This document shows, piece by piece, positions 1 to 9,292 of a stretch of DNA of 64,000 bases. The notes under the pieces were generated by a model. It was given only the letters and a program-made list of their open reading frames with translations, was not told the origin of the DNA and ran no database searches. A program made the position numbers and the translations under genes. How positions within the stretch are numbered: the stretch's first letter is position 1; every line of letters begins with the position of its first letter. The DNA is from Streptomyces gardneri (lineage in GTDB: Bacteria > Actinomycetota > Actinomycetes > Streptomycetales > Streptomycetaceae), in the NCBI RefSeq assembly GCF_006539185.1, contig NZ_BJMN01000017.1:16029-80028 (forward strand), in the 5' to 3' direction.

Positions 1-300
1 CGTCGCAGAGCTGGTTCCCACAGCAAGTCAGTAGCAACACCGGCCCGTACCGACGGCGGCGGGGGCACCTCGTCAAGTGCCGACAGTCCAAAGCCATACA
101 CAACACCCCGGCGTGTTCACCGCCCGCTTTCAGGAGACAACGCCCCCGGCTTCTTGTCGCTCACCCACCCGTCGCGCACCTGGCGGACGCCGTGATCAGC
201 CAGCCAACGCCGCGCTGCCTCCTCGGCTTGCATCTCCATTCGGGAAGTATGAACAAGCCTCGCAAGATCCAAACGAAACGGCCCTGGGCGCCACCGATCA
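1..300. other. No confident gene; weak short ORF
   Basis: No recognisable gene lies upstream of the 301 stop codon. A 40-residue minus-strand frame at 117-239 begins MEMQAEEAARRWL and ends in SPESGR. It has plausible amino-acid composition but no good ribosome-binding site and no recognised family. It could be a small protein or the C-terminal end of a decayed gene. Confidence 0.3.
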
Positions 301-2979
301 TCACCGGTCCTTGTCCGACGTGCCGGCGAGAAGTGGCTGTTCGGTCCAGATGACCTTGCCGTCCGCGGTGTAGCGGGTGCCCCAGCGGTCGGCGAACTGG
401 GCCACCAGGAACAGGCCCCGTCCACCCTCGTCGGTGGTCGCCGCGCGCCGCAGGTGTGGAGCGGTGCTGCTGCCGTCCGAGACCTCGCAGATCAATGCGC
501 GATCGCGGATCAGACGTACGCGGACCGGCTCGGCGGCGTAGCGGATGGCGTTGGTGACAAGCTCGCTGAGGATCAGCTCGGTGGTGAACGACTCCTCCTC
601 CAGACCCCATTCGGCCATCGTGCGGGCGACGGCGGCTCGAACCTGGCCGACGGCCGACGGATCGGACGCGACGTCCCAGGCGGCAGTACGGGCGCTGCCG
701 AGCGCACGCGTGCGGGCGACCACCAGCGCGATGTCGTCCGAGGGCTGCTCGGGCAGCAACGCGTCCAGAACCGCGCCGCAGGTCTGCTCGGGCGTACGGC
801 CGGGGTGAGCCAGGGTACGCCGCAGCAGTTCCAGCCCTTCGTCGATGTCGCGGGTGCGGTCCTCCACGAGACCGTCGGTGTAGAGAACGAGGCCGCTGCC
901 CTCGGGGAGCTCGATCTCGGCGGTCTCGAACGGGAGTCCGGAGAGCCCGAGAGGTGGGCCGCCCGGTACGGCGGCGAACTCCGCGCTGCCGTCGGGGCGC
1001 ACGATGACGGGCTCGAAGTGGCCGGCGCGGGCCATCGTGCACAGCTGGGTGCCCGGGTCGTAGAGCGCGTACAGGCAGGTGGCGCCCGTGACCGGAGCGC
1101 CGTCGGCGTCGCCGCTCTCGTCCTGGTCGATCCGAGTGACCAGTTCGTCGAGGCGCCACAGGAGTTCGTCTGGCGCCAGGTCCAGGGAGGAGAAGTTGTG
1201 GACCGCGGTGCGCAGCCGGCCCATGGTGGCGGCGGCGTGCAGCCCGTGGCCGACCACGTCCCCCACGACGAGGGCGACGCGGGCGCCGGGTAGCGGGATG
1301 ACGTCGAACCAGTCCCCGCCGACACCGCTGCTGCCCGCATGCGCGGGCAGGTAGCGGTGGGCCACGTCGAGCGCGTTCTGCTCCGGCAAGGCGCGGGGGA
1401 GCAGGCTGCGCTGCAGGGCGACCGCCAGGGTGTGCTCGCGCGTGAAGCGGCGGGCGTTGTCGATGGTGACCGCCGCACGGGCGCCCAGTTGCTCGGCGAG
1501 TGTCACGTCGTCGTGCTCGAACGGCTCGGGCTTGCGCGACCGCCAGAACGTGACGACACCCAGGATGACGCCGCGGGCGCGCAGCGGAGCCGCGATCATC
1601 GAATGGATGCCGGCCTCGACAAGTCTCCGGGCCCGTTCGGGGTCTTGAGCCTGCCAGCCGGAGAAGGCGGTCATGTCCGCCTCCAAGACCGTCTCGCCCG
1701 AGCCGAAGCCGAGGCTCTGCGGGGTGGACGGGACGAAATGGATCAGTTTGCCGGGCGGGTAGAGCGGTGTGTCGTCCCGGATACCCCGGAACGCGACACG
1801 GCGCATCGCCGCATCACCCCCCGACGGCTCCTCGCCCCGCAGGACGGGGTCGGCCAGGTCGACGGTGACGAAGTCGGCGAACCGGGGGACGGCGAAGTCC
1901 GCCAGCTCCTGGGAGGTCCGCTCGACGTCGAGGCTGGTGCCGATTTCCAATCCGGCGTCGAACAGCAGCTTCAGGCGTTCCTGCGCCACATCGGCCCTGC
2001 CGGTGACGGTCTGCAGCTCGGTGGTGTCCCGCAGCGTCGCGACACAGCCGGACGGCCCGCCTCCGGGGTCGGTCGGCCGCTGGTTGACGGCCAGCAGCCG
2101 GTTCCCGGTCAGGTACACCTCGTCGGTGGCCGAACGCCCGGAAGCCAACAGCCGGGCTATGTCCGGGGCGAGGCCCAGCTCACGGGCGAGCAGGCCCTCC
2201 GCGTCCGGGCTCAGACCGAGCAGCCTGCGCGCCTCGTCGTTGGCCAGCACCAGTCGACCGTCGCCGTCGAGGATCAGAACGCCCTCGCGCACGGCGTGCA
2301 GCACCGCGTCGTGGTGCTCGTACATGCGGGTCATCTCGGCGGGGCCCAGGCCGTGGGTCTGGCGGCGCAGTCGCCTGCCGACCAGAGCGGTACCGAAGGT
2401 GGCGACCGCCAGCGCGGCCGCCGCGGCACCGAGCAGCAGGGGCAGCTGATGATCGACGACTCCGCTCACGGCTTCGAGCGTGACCCCTGCGGAAACCAGA
2501 GCGATGACGTCGCCCTCGGCGTCGGTCACGGGGACCACCGCGCGGGTGGACGGGCCGAGGGTGCCGGTCACGGTCTCCCTGACGATCCCGCCTGCCGCAG
2601 CAGGGCCGATCGTGCCGATGTACTGCCTTCCGATCTGTGCCGGATCGGGGTGGGTGATGCGGATCCCGTCCGTGGTCATCGCCACGAGAAAGTCGACGCC
2701 GGACGCCTTTCGCGCTTCTTCGGCGCGTGGCTGGAGCACTGCGGTCGGGTCGGGACCGGCCAGGGCCTCCTCGATTCCCGGCGCGTTGGCGAAGGTCTCG
2801 GCCACGGCGAGGGACCGGTTGCGCGCTTCCCGCTCGCTGTCCGCCCGGGACTGCAGTACGAGAGCAACCACGGCGGCCACGACGAGGAGCACCACGATCG
2901 CCGCCTGTAGGGAGAAGACCTGACGGGCGACGGTGCGGACGCTCAACGCGGAGCGCAGGCGGCCGAGGAATCCGGCCAT
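301..2979 (-). CDS. SpoIIE-type PP2C phosphatase with sensor, PAS, GAF and HATPase domains
   Basis: An 892-aa membrane-anchored regulator. Order seen: TM1 near residues 22-43; an extracytoplasmic CitA-like sensor containing the segment RITHPDPAQIGRQY; TM2 near 180-200; a PAS-like segment (LILDGDGRLVLANDEARRLL); a GAF region; a SpoIIE/PP2C domain (GGDWFDVIPL, VVGDVVGHG, LYTDGLVEDR, PSDDIALVV); and a C-terminal anti-sigma-type HATPase (ELVTNAIRYA, GRGLFLVAQFADRWG). The family dephosphorylates STAS anti-sigma-factor antagonists, while the HATPase can act as the opposing kinase or anti-sigma factor. Fusing both in one chain is common in Streptomyces. The ATG at 2979 begins just before TM1. No STAS or sigma gene is adjacent, so the target is unknown. 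Confidence 0.93.
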   Translation of the reverse strand: MAGFLGRLRSALSVRTVARQVFSLQAAIVVLLVVAAVVALVLQSRADSEREARNRSLAVAETFANAPGIEEALAGPDPTAVLQPRAEEARKASGVDFLVAMTTDGIRITHPDPAQIGRQYIGTIGPAAAGGIVRETVTGTLGPSTRAVVPVTDAEGDVIALVSAGVTLEAVSGVVDHQLPLLLGAAAAALAVATFGTALVGRRLRRQTHGLGPAEMTRMYEHHDAVLHAVREGVLILDGDGRLVLANDEARRLLGLSPDAEGLLARELGLAPDIARLLASGRSATDEVYLTGNRLLAVNQRPTDPGGGPSGCVATLRDTTELQTVTGRADVAQERLKLLFDAGLEIGTSLDVERTSQELADFAVPRFADFVTVDLADPVLRGEEPSGGDAAMRRVAFRGIRDDTPLYPPGKLIHFVPSTPQSLGFGSGETVLEADMTAFSGWQAQDPERARRLVEAGIHSMIAAPLRARGVILGVVTFWRSRKPEPFEHDDVTLAEQLGARAAVTIDNARRFTREHTLAVALQRSLLPRALPEQNALDVAHRYLPAHAGSSGVGGDWFDVIPLPGARVALVVGDVVGHGLHAAATMGRLRTAVHNFSSLDLAPDELLWRLDELVTRIDQDESGDADGAPVTGATCLYALYDPGTQLCTMARAGHFEPVIVRPDGSAEFAAVPGGPPLGLSGLPFETAEIELPEGSGLVLYTDGLVEDRTRDIDEGLELLRRTLAHPGRTPEQTCGAVLDALLPEQPSDDIALVVARTRALGSARTAAWDVASDPSAVGQVRAAVARTMAEWGLEEESFTTELILSELVTNAIRYAAEPVRVRLIRDRALICEVSDGSSTAPHLRRAATTDEGGRGLFLVAQFADRWGTRYTADGKVIWTEQPLLAGTSDKDR

Positions 2980-3600
2980 AGTCCATGTCTAGCACCGGCC
3001 CGAACGGCGGGCGAGTGGGCGGCCCGGGCACGGAACGTACCGACCCAGGGGCACGCACTGCTGATCGGCCCGAACCGCCCGCCAGGCCCACGCCTTCACG
3101 GAGCGGACGAGCAGCGAGCTGTCGGCTGCGTACGGTCCGGCCTGATGCAGGAGCCGGCGGCCGCCGGACCGGCCGCCGGCCCGGGATTGAGTGGCATCGA
3201 TGGGCGTGGCTCGGCGGGGCGAGTATCCGCCGCCGACTACCAGGGGTGACCAGCGGCGAACCGGTGAAGACCGGCAGCGGCCCGGACGCCACCCACTGCG
3301 GCTGCATCCACGCCATCACTGACATCTCCACGTGGACTGATCCCAGGCTGAGGGGCCATGGTCCCCCCGCCCGGCACCCGGTCAGGCCGGGGCCCGCCCG
3401 GCGCACGGCCGACATCCTCGGCGGCCGCCGAACCAGTGCTCCCGTCACCGCAGGCACTGTGCGCGTTCTGCCGCGTGGCGGCACCCTGCCGTGCTCCGGC
3501 GAACCTTGCCCTCCGGCGGCGAGCAGGTGAAGCAGACCTGCCGAGCAATGTGTCACCGCCCAGGACCGGCCGGGCGCAGAGCAGCGAACTCCCCGGGCGG
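2980..3600. other. Intergenic region with no supported gene
   Basis: This 620-bp stretch lies between two minus-strand genes. The open frames here are Arg/Pro-rich shadows in all registers, with no start supported by a ribosome-binding site and no recognisable family. The right end is the 3' flank of the sensor kinase and the left end would hold the promoter of the SpoIIE-type gene. Confidence 0.5.
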
Positions 3601-5013
3601 TCAGTCGCCCGCCGCACCCGGCGCCGTCCGAGCCGCGGCCGCCCTCCGACCCCTGCGGCGCGAGCGCGGACGCCCCGGCGCCGTGCCTGTCGACAATTGG
3701 AACGTGACCACTACGCGGGCACCGCCCAGGGGGCCGCGCGTGATGCGGACGGCGCCCCGGGCGGCGAGGGCCGCGCGACGGGCGATGTCGAGCCCGAGGC
3801 CGGTGGAGCCCGTACTCCCGCCGCGGGCGAGGGCATCGTCCGGGTCGGCGATGCCGGGGCCGGCGTCGTGAACGGTCAGTTCCACGGTGTGGGCGGTGCG
3901 GCACACGGAGACCTCCAGGGCGGTGCCCCGGGAGGTGTACCGGAAGACGTTGCCCACGAGCGCGTCCACGACGGCCGTGATGTCCGCTTCGGGGAGGCAG
4001 ACGGGGGTCGTCTCGTCCGTGATCTGCAGTGTGCAGGGACGGTCCTGCTGACCCGCGAGCACGGCCCAGAAGGCCGCGCGTCGACGGACGACGTCGGCGA
4101 CTTCGCAGTGGTCCCCGCCCTCCCGCGGCCCGTCGGGCGATTCCTCGCCCCGCAGCGCCCGGCCCATCGGGCCGACGGCGAGCGGCGTGCGAGCCTCGGC
4201 GATGATCGCGTTGAGCTCCCGCTCCAGTTCGGCGACGGCCGTCCGGATGCGTCCGGTGTCGGCGCTCGGAGCGATCCGTTCGACCGCCAGGTGTAGGGCG
4301 GTCAGGGGGGTGCGGAGCCGGTGGGACAGGTCCGCGACCAGTTCCCGTTCGACGGCGAGCAGGTCCGTCATGCGGTCGGCCATGGTGTTGAAGGCCGTGC
4401 CCGCTTCCTTCAGTTCCGGCGGTCCCTTCGGCTGCACGCGGGTGTCGAGGTTGCCGGTGCCGAGCCGGCGTGATGCCTCGGCAAGCCGCTTCGCCGCCGT
4501 GACGACGGCGGAGCCGAGGCGGTCGGCGACCAGGACGGAGCCGCCGAGCAGGACGACCGCCAGACCCGCCATGACGCTCCACGACAGGACGACCCCACGG
4601 GTCAGGTCGTCGTCGGGCACGAAGTTCTCCACCACCGCGACCCGGTCCTGGGGCAGGATCACCGGCTGCAGGTAGATCCAGCCGCCGGGCACGTCCCGGG
4701 AGATGGACTCGCGTTCCTCCTCGGCCCGGCCCAGCAGATCCGGCGGAGCGTGCCCCGCGCCGCCGACCGTGCTGTGGTCCGGCAGATGGATGACCATGTG
4801 CTCGGCCGCGCGCAGCCCCGCCCCCGCCTCGCGGAGCTCGGCCGCGTCCGTGGTGAGGGCCAGGATCGGCGCCATCGCCGCCGCGCTCTGCTCGGCCGCC
4901 GTGATGCTCTGCTCGCGGGCGAGCGACATCACGAGCAGACCCAGCGGGATCAGGAACGACAGCGCCACCATGGAGGTGACGGCCAGGGCCACCCCCGCCA
5001 GGGAGCGCCTCAC
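3601..5013 (-). CDS. Two-component sensor histidine kinase
   Basis: A membrane histidine kinase of about 470 aa. TM1 (about residues 9-30) and TM2 (about 150-172) flank an extracytoplasmic loop of roughly 120 aa. A HAMP linker (GNLDTRV...ELKEAGTAFNTMADRM), the phosphoacceptor H-box (ELVADLSHRLRTPLTAL) and a HATPase domain (VVDALVGNVFRYT, DAGPGIADPDDALARGG, GLGLDIARRAA) follow. I chose the GTG at 5013, which begins VRRSLAGVAL directly before TM1; the longer open frame up to 5319 is low-complexity Arg/Pro and unlikely to be translated. No response regulator is adjacent. The OmpR-type regulator at 10143-10859 also lacks a neighbour and is a possible partner, which is inference only. Confidence 0.88.
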   Translation of the reverse strand: MRRSLAGVALAVTSMVALSFLIPLGLLVMSLAREQSITAAEQSAAAMAPILALTTDAAELREAGAGLRAAEHMVIHLPDHSTVGGAGHAPPDLLGRAEEERESISRDVPGGWIYLQPVILPQDRVAVVENFVPDDDLTRGVVLSWSVMAGLAVVLLGGSVLVADRLGSAVVTAAKRLAEASRRLGTGNLDTRVQPKGPPELKEAGTAFNTMADRMTDLLAVERELVADLSHRLRTPLTALHLAVERIAPSADTGRIRTAVAELERELNAIIAEARTPLAVGPMGRALRGEESPDGPREGGDHCEVADVVRRRAAFWAVLAGQQDRPCTLQITDETTPVCLPEADITAVVDALVGNVFRYTSRGTALEVSVCRTAHTVELTVHDAGPGIADPDDALARGGSTGSTGLGLDIARRAALAARGAVRITRGPLGGARVVVTFQLSTGTAPGRPRSRRRGRRAAAARTAPGAAGD

Positions 5014-5218
5014 CGCGGGGCCCCGGGCTCGGCGTGGCGTCTTCGGGGCCCTCGGTTCACGGGTACAGCGCTCCAACGGGTAGCCGTGTGCCCAGCGCCA
5101 CGGTCGGGGGATTCGGGTCCGGGGTCCGGGCGACGGGCCGCCGGAGGGCCTCCCGGTACGACGTCCTCCGGGAGTGGCGTATGCCGTCACCGGCCCCGTG
5201 ATCCGGGACGACGGGCCG

Positions 5219-5809
5219 TCAGGAGGTGGCGAACGCCAGGCCGTGTTCGCCGGTGCGCAGGGACACCGCCCGGTCGGCCACGGGGATCGTACACCCCTCG
5301 GTCGAACTGCAGCTCGCATAGCCGATCAGCACCTTCGCCTCGCCCGGAGCGGTCGCCCGGATCGGCAGCGTCACCGTGACGGGGCCGTCGGGGTAGACCG
5401 GTAGGGCGCCGCGCACGCCCGGCACCGTGATGCTCTTGACCGGCTTGTCCACGGTCATCTCACCGGCGGTGGCGAGCGAACCGACGGGACGGACCTCGGT
5501 CGGTCGCCCCACCCCTTCGACGCCTTCGGCGGGGAGCGCGGTGCTGTAGAGGTGGAAGCCGGCTTCGTCGGGCGTGAACGTGGCGACCAGGGTTCCCGCG
5601 TCGGACTTCCAGTCGGCCACGCTCAGCCGGACGGTGACGCCGTTCTCGTTGAACTCGGTCACGGCGGCGGCGTGCGACGGCGCGGACTCCTGGCCGCAGC
5701 CGGTCAGCGAGGCGGCGCCCAGCAGTGCGGCCGCGGTCCAGGCGAGGCGCGTGCGCGCGGCGCGGGGGAGGCGGGGGGCCGGGTGGGGGGAGGCCATGGG
5801 GTGTCTCAT
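5219..5809 (-). CDS. Lipoprotein resembling the N-terminal (alpha) domain of DsbD
   Basis: A 196-aa predicted lipoprotein, with a lipobox in LLGAASLTGCGQ. The mature part is a beta-rich domain ending in ...VTLPIRATAPGEAKVLIGYASCSSTEGC. The two cysteines near the C-terminus have CX5C spacing, the same as the redox pair of E. coli DsbD-alpha (Cys103/Cys109), and the preceding segment has the character of that immunoglobulin-like fold. Start: ATG 5809, with GGAAAG seven bases upstream (spacer ACGACGA-like, purine-rich). It is the last of four same-strand genes (8166 down to 5219) that together reproduce the DsbD parts list. Assignment is by motif and context; overall identity is low. Confidence 0.72.
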   Translation of the reverse strand: MRHPMASPHPAPRLPRAARTRLAWTAAALLGAASLTGCGQESAPSHAAAVTEFNENGVTVRLSVADWKSDAGTLVATFTPDEAGFHLYSTALPAEGVEGVGRPTEVRPVGSLATAGEMTVDKPVKSITVPGVRGALPVYPDGPVTVTLPIRATAPGEAKVLIGYASCSSTEGCTIPVADRAVSLRTGEHGLAFATS

Positions 5810-5963
5810 GTCGTCTTTCCGTGTCTTTCGCGTGTTTCGGGGAGGTGGGCCGCACACCGAGGGCGCGACCGGCCCTCATGGGTACGGGGGAGTGGAGCCG
5901 TCCGGTGCGCAGGGGGAGTCGGGTCCTCCCTGGCGCATGGCGGTGGCACTCGGGTACCGGCGC

Positions 5964-6746
5964 TCACAGGGCCGCGGTCGTGCCCTGCAGCCTTACCTGC
6001 AACGCGTACACCAGGTCGGTCCACAGGCCGGTGACCAGCAGGAGGCCGACGAGGACCAGAAGTGCGCCGCCGGCCCGCATGACGGTCCTGTGGTGGTTCC
6101 TGACCCATCGGAAGGCGCGCAGGGCCCGCTGGAAGGCGAGTGCGGTGAGGAGGAAGGGCGCGCCCAGCCCCACGCAGTAGCAGACCATGAGGAGGGCGCC
6201 GCGCCCGGCGCTGGCCTCGTTCCAGGCCAGGGCCTGCACGGCGGCCAGGGTCGGCCCGATGCAAGGGGTCCAGCCCACGCCGAAGACGACGCCCAGCAGG
6301 GGCGCGCCGGCCAGGCCGAAGGAGGGCCGACGGCTGCTGCGCAGTTCGCGCTGGGTGAAGCCGGGCAGCCAGCCCGCGAAGGCGAGGCCCATGACGACGG
6401 TCAACAGGCCCAGGACCAGCGTGATGCCGTCCTGGTAGGCGAGCAGGTTGCGCCCGACGAAGCCGAACAGGGCGCCCCCGGACACCAGGACGCCGCTGAA
6501 ACCCAGGACGAACAGCGCCGCTCCGGCGACCATCCGCCCGCGCCGCCCGCCGTCCGCCTCGGCGAGGTCGGACACCGACAGGCTGGTGACGTAGCTCAGG
6601 TAGCCCGGCACGAGCGGCAGGACGCACGGGGAAAGGAAGGACACCAGGCCTGCGGCTGCGGCCACCGGCACGGCGAGGAGCAGGGTGCCCGACACCGCGC
6701 TGGCGGCCGGCCCGGCGGCGAGCGCCGCCCACGTGGGGCCCGTCAC
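5964..6746 (-). CDS. ccdA: CcdA/DsbD-beta-like transmembrane thiol-electron carrier
   Basis: A 260-aa polytopic membrane protein of the CcdA (DsbD transmembrane) family, with about six hydrophobic helices. The paired catalytic cysteines are in [14 protein letters not shown] (helix 1) and [14 protein letters not shown] (helix 4), the family hallmarks. CcdA passes electrons from cytoplasmic thioredoxin to extracytoplasmic thiol proteins, for example in cytochrome c maturation. The GTG at 6746 overlaps the stop of the upstream TlpA-like gene in a GTGA, so the two are translationally coupled. The open frame continues to 7088, but that part is only the shadow of the TlpA gene. Confidence 0.92.
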   Translation of the reverse strand: MTGPTWAALAAGPAASAVSGTLLLAVPVAAAAGLVSFLSPCVLPLVPGYLSYVTSLSVSDLAEADGGRRGRMVAGAALFVLGFSGVLVSGGALFGFVGRNLLAYQDGITLVLGLLTVVMGLAFAGWLPGFTQRELRSSRRPSFGLAGAPLLGVVFGVGWTPCIGPTLAAVQALAWNEASAGRGALLMVCYCVGLGAPFLLTALAFQRALRAFRWVRNHHRTVMRAGGALLVLVGLLLVTGLWTDLVYALQVRLQGTTAAL

Positions 6747-7342
6747 TCGTCCTCCCCGGCGACCCGGTCTACGAGGGGCTCCAGCCGCGCGCGGGTGACC
6801 GGACCGGAGACGGCGACGGCGATCCGGCCCTGCCGGTCGATGACCAGGGTGGAAGGGATGGCCTGCGGGTTGAGCAGCGCGGGCGGGAAGGCCAGCAGCA
6901 GCCTTCCGTCGGGATCGTGGATGCTCGGATACCGCAGACCGTAGGTCCTCTCGAACTCCCGGGCCGGCCCGGTGGAACGGTCGCGGATGTTGACGCCCAG
7001 GAGCTCCACGCCGCGCGGCGCCGCCGCACCGCGCAGCGCCTCCAGGTCGGCGGCCTCGGCGCGACAAGGGGCGCACCAGGAGCCCCACACGTTCAGGACG
7101 ACGACCTTGCCGCGGTACGAGCGCAGCGCCAGGTCCCGGCCCGTGAGGTCCCGGCCGGAGGTGTCGGGCGCGGAAGGGCGTTCGGCGACCGGCAGCACCG
7201 CCGCGGTCTCGACGGTGCCCGCTCCCGGCGCGCCGCCGTCCGCTCCCGCCACGGCGCCCCCGCCGCAGCCGGTGGCCGCGAGGGCGAGGAGGAACAGGAC
7301 GACCGTCGCCGACGCGCCACGTCTGTGGCCGCGGGCCGTCAT
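6743..7342 (-). CDS. TlpA/ResA-like thioredoxin lipoprotein
   Basis: A 199-aa lipoprotein (lipobox [12 protein letters not shown]) with a thioredoxin-fold AhpC-TSA/TlpA domain. The active site is [15 protein letters not shown], and the conserved cis-Pro region is [14 protein letters not shown]. This family reduces disulfides outside the membrane, notably in apocytochrome c, using electrons from CcdA. I chose ATG 7342 (MTARGHRRG), which overlaps the stop of the upstream gene in a TGATG and gives a normal signal peptide; an ATG nine bases earlier is also in frame. Its 3' end overlaps the ccdA start. Confidence 0.9.
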   Translation of the reverse strand: MTARGHRRGASATVVLFLLALAATGCGGGAVAGADGGAPGAGTVETAAVLPVAERPSAPDTSGRDLTGRDLALRSYRGKVVVLNVWGSWCAPCRAEAADLEALRGAAAPRGVELLGVNIRDRSTGPAREFERTYGLRYPSIHDPDGRLLLAFPPALLNPQAIPSTLVIDRQGRIAVAVSGPVTRARLEPLVDRVAGEDE

Positions 7343-8166
7343 CAGGCCCACTTCCGCAGGAATGCGCCGAGGCCCGTCTCGGTCAGCTCGGGGTTGCCGG
7401 TCGAGTGCGTCTCGGTCACCACCTTGCCGTTGCCGTCAAGGACGACCAGGACGGGCATCTTGTACGCGCCCTCGCCGGAGCAGTAGTCGCGCAGGAGGTC
7501 GAAGGCCGAGGAGTCCTGGCTGCCGATGTCGACCTTGACCACGTGGTACGAGGCGTCCAGGAGCGCCCCCACGCCGCTCGTGGCGAACACCCGGTCGGCG
7601 GCCTTGCAGTTGCCGCACCAGTTGGCGCCGAAGTCGATCAGCACCTTCTTGCCGTCGGCCTTGGCGGCGGCGACCGCGGCCGTGACGGCTCCACGGGCGT
7701 CCGCACCTGTCGGGTAGCCGCTGGTGAAGCCCGAGGAGCCCGAGACGGGAGCGCTCTTCTTCACGGCGGGCCTGGTCGGGGCGGGAGCGGCAGTGGTCCT
7801 GGCGGGGCGAGGGGCGGCTTTAGTCGTCGCCGCGGGGCGAGGGGTTGCCTTGGTCGTCGCCGCGGGTCGCTTGGCCACGGGCGAGGAGGCGGAAGGGCTC
7901 GGCCGGGTCGTCGGGGGGACCGACGTCGCGGCGGCGGGGGAGGCGGATGCCGTCGCCGCCTCCATGGGCGCCGGGGCGCCGGTTCCCTGGTCGGCCGGAG
8001 CGTCCGGGGCCGCCGCCACGGACACGTTCTGCGCCGCGTCGTTCTTCGAGCCGCCCACTCCGCAGGCCGTGGCGACGGCGGCGGAGGCGATCGTGAGGGA
8101 GACGGCCGAGAAGCGGACGAGGCCCTGGATGCCGACGGTGCGTTGTTTGCGCCGGTGTGCGGCCAT
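7342..8166 (-). CDS. Thioredoxin-fold lipoprotein resembling DsbD-gamma
   Basis: A 274-aa predicted lipoprotein (lipobox [11 protein letters not shown]). A long Pro/Ala/Thr/Ser linker (about residues 50-150), rich in repeats of the type PRPAATTKA, tethers a C-terminal thioredoxin_7/DsbD-gamma-type domain. That domain has the active site [16 protein letters not shown] and the cis-Pro region [13 protein letters not shown]. Such domains take electrons from the membrane carrier and pass them to the alpha domain. It is the first gene of the cluster running down to 5219, and its stop overlaps the next start. The linker resembles wall-spanning spacers of Gram-positive lipoproteins. Confidence 0.86.
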   Translation of the reverse strand: MAAHRRKQRTVGIQGLVRFSAVSLTIASAAVATACGVGGSKNDAAQNVSVAAAPDAPADQGTGAPAPMEAATASASPAAATSVPPTTRPSPSASSPVAKRPAATTKATPRPAATTKAAPRPARTTAAPAPTRPAVKKSAPVSGSSGFTSGYPTGADARGAVTAAVAAAKADGKKVLIDFGANWCGNCKAADRVFATSGVGALLDASYHVVKVDIGSQDSSAFDLLRDYCSGEGAYKMPVLVVLDGNGKVVTETHSTGNPELTETGLGAFLRKWA

Positions 8167-8425
8167 GACGGATCAACCCCTTGTGTCGGTGAGCTCTCCG
8201 GGGCCTTGAGGCGGCCGATGCCGGAGCGGGCGCAGGACGCGGCCCGGCGTCCTGCCCGCCGGGGCCGGAGCGATCGTCCTGACCGACCGTGAGCTTAGGT
8301 GCCGAGAACGCGTCCTGGGCCGTCCTGATGCCACCCATCAGGCACGCTTAAGGAACTGCTCAGGTTCGCGACCGCAAGCTCTTCACCAGGGGTTCTCCGG
8401 CCGTCCGCGGCCCCTGCCCGAGGAC

Positions 8426-8983
8426 TCACAACCGGGTCTCGCGCACGCTGGCCCGCGCCGTAGGCACGACGGTCGCCGTGATCTGCGAGCGGTGTTCGTC
8501 GCTGGTGAAGACGACCACCAGCGTGCCGGGATCGCTCTGACCGGTGCTCGTGCGGAAACCCGGATCGGGAACGGCCGAGACGAAGCACACGCTGTCGCGG
8601 CCGTACTGGACGGTGACCTTGCCCCCTTCGGAGGGAACCGTGTGCAGCCCGGGGCCGCCGCTGCACTTCGAGGCCGACGGCCGGGGCGTGGACGTGACGG
8701 GCGCCCGCGTGGCCGAGGGCGACGGCGAGGGCGTACGGGTGGTCGGCGGCGGTGACGAGGGGGACGCGGTCGTTGGGGTGGGCGCCTTCGGCGTGGTCGC
8801 GACGGACGAGGCCGGCACCCCGACGAGGACGGACGGGGAGGGGTAGACCGCCTGGACCGACCGCGCGGCGGGTGGGGTCGGTCGGGTCAGGCCGATGACG
8901 AAGTACACCGTGAGCATCACCGCGGTGACGCTGGCCGCGGTGCACGACAGCCATATGAGGAGATAGCGCAGGAGGCGTGGCAC
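8426..8983 (-). CDS. Membrane-anchored Ser/Thr/Pro-rich protein of unknown function
   Basis: A 185-aa protein with one N-terminal signal anchor (LLRYLLIWLSCTAASVTAVMLTVYFVIG begins at residue 4), then a Pro/Thr/Ser spacer of about 70 residues and a small C-terminal domain with two cysteines (SASKCSGGPG and GRDSVCFVSA). I chose GTG 8983, which puts the first helix at the N-terminus; the longer upstream frame is low complexity. No family recognised. The architecture suggests an extracytoplasmic domain held away from the membrane. It is separated by 260 bp from the thioredoxin cluster and transcribed in the same direction. Confidence 0.68.
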   Translation of the reverse strand: MPRLLRYLLIWLSCTAASVTAVMLTVYFVIGLTRPTPPAARSVQAVYPSPSVLVGVPASSVATTPKAPTPTTASPSSPPPTTRTPSPSPSATRAPVTSTPRPSASKCSGGPGLHTVPSEGGKVTVQYGRDSVCFVSAVPDPGFRTSTGQSDPGTLVVVFTSDEHRSQITATVVPTARASVRETRL

Positions 8984-9292
8984 CGCATCAGTGTGGCCGA
9001 CGCCCACCGCACCACCCACCCCACCCTCGCTCACGGAGAGGTGTACGTGTCCCGTACGGGCCGACGCGATCGGCGGCCCGACCCGGCGACCGCCCCGGGC
9101 CGGTCCCGAACCTGAGCTCTGGCTTAGGTCCTCCTGAGCGCATCCCTCAGACGGCGTTTTCGCAGCCTCGGCACGCCTACGCTCCCGTCTCGGCGCCGGC
9201 GGACCCTCTCCGCCGCACGAAACCCGCCCGACCCGACGCGGACCTGGGCCGGCCCCGCCACCGCACCCGTACACCCCCTGGAGGAAGCCGAG
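8984..9292. other. Intergenic region between divergent genes
   Basis: This stretch holds the presumed promoters of the minus-strand membrane protein (start 8983) and the plus-strand CAP-domain protein (start 9293). I see no RNA gene or clear operator. A GGAGG lies just upstream of the ATG at 9293. Confidence 0.45.

Noticed and set aside
1339..2910. 523-codon plus-strand frame
   Set aside because: Antisense shadow of the SpoIIE-type gene.
2180..4582. 800-codon minus-strand frame across the SpoIIE and kinase genes
   Set aside because: Arg/Pro-rich shadow in another register of two genuine genes; no motif.
5964..7088. CcdA with a 114-residue N-terminal extension
   Set aside because: The extension is the TlpA-like gene read out of frame; GTG 6746 overlaps the TlpA stop and opens at the conserved first helix.
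7740..8040. Repeats within the thioredoxin lipoprotein as a separate repeat element
   Set aside because: They are coding Pro/Ala/Thr linker repeats in the correct frame.
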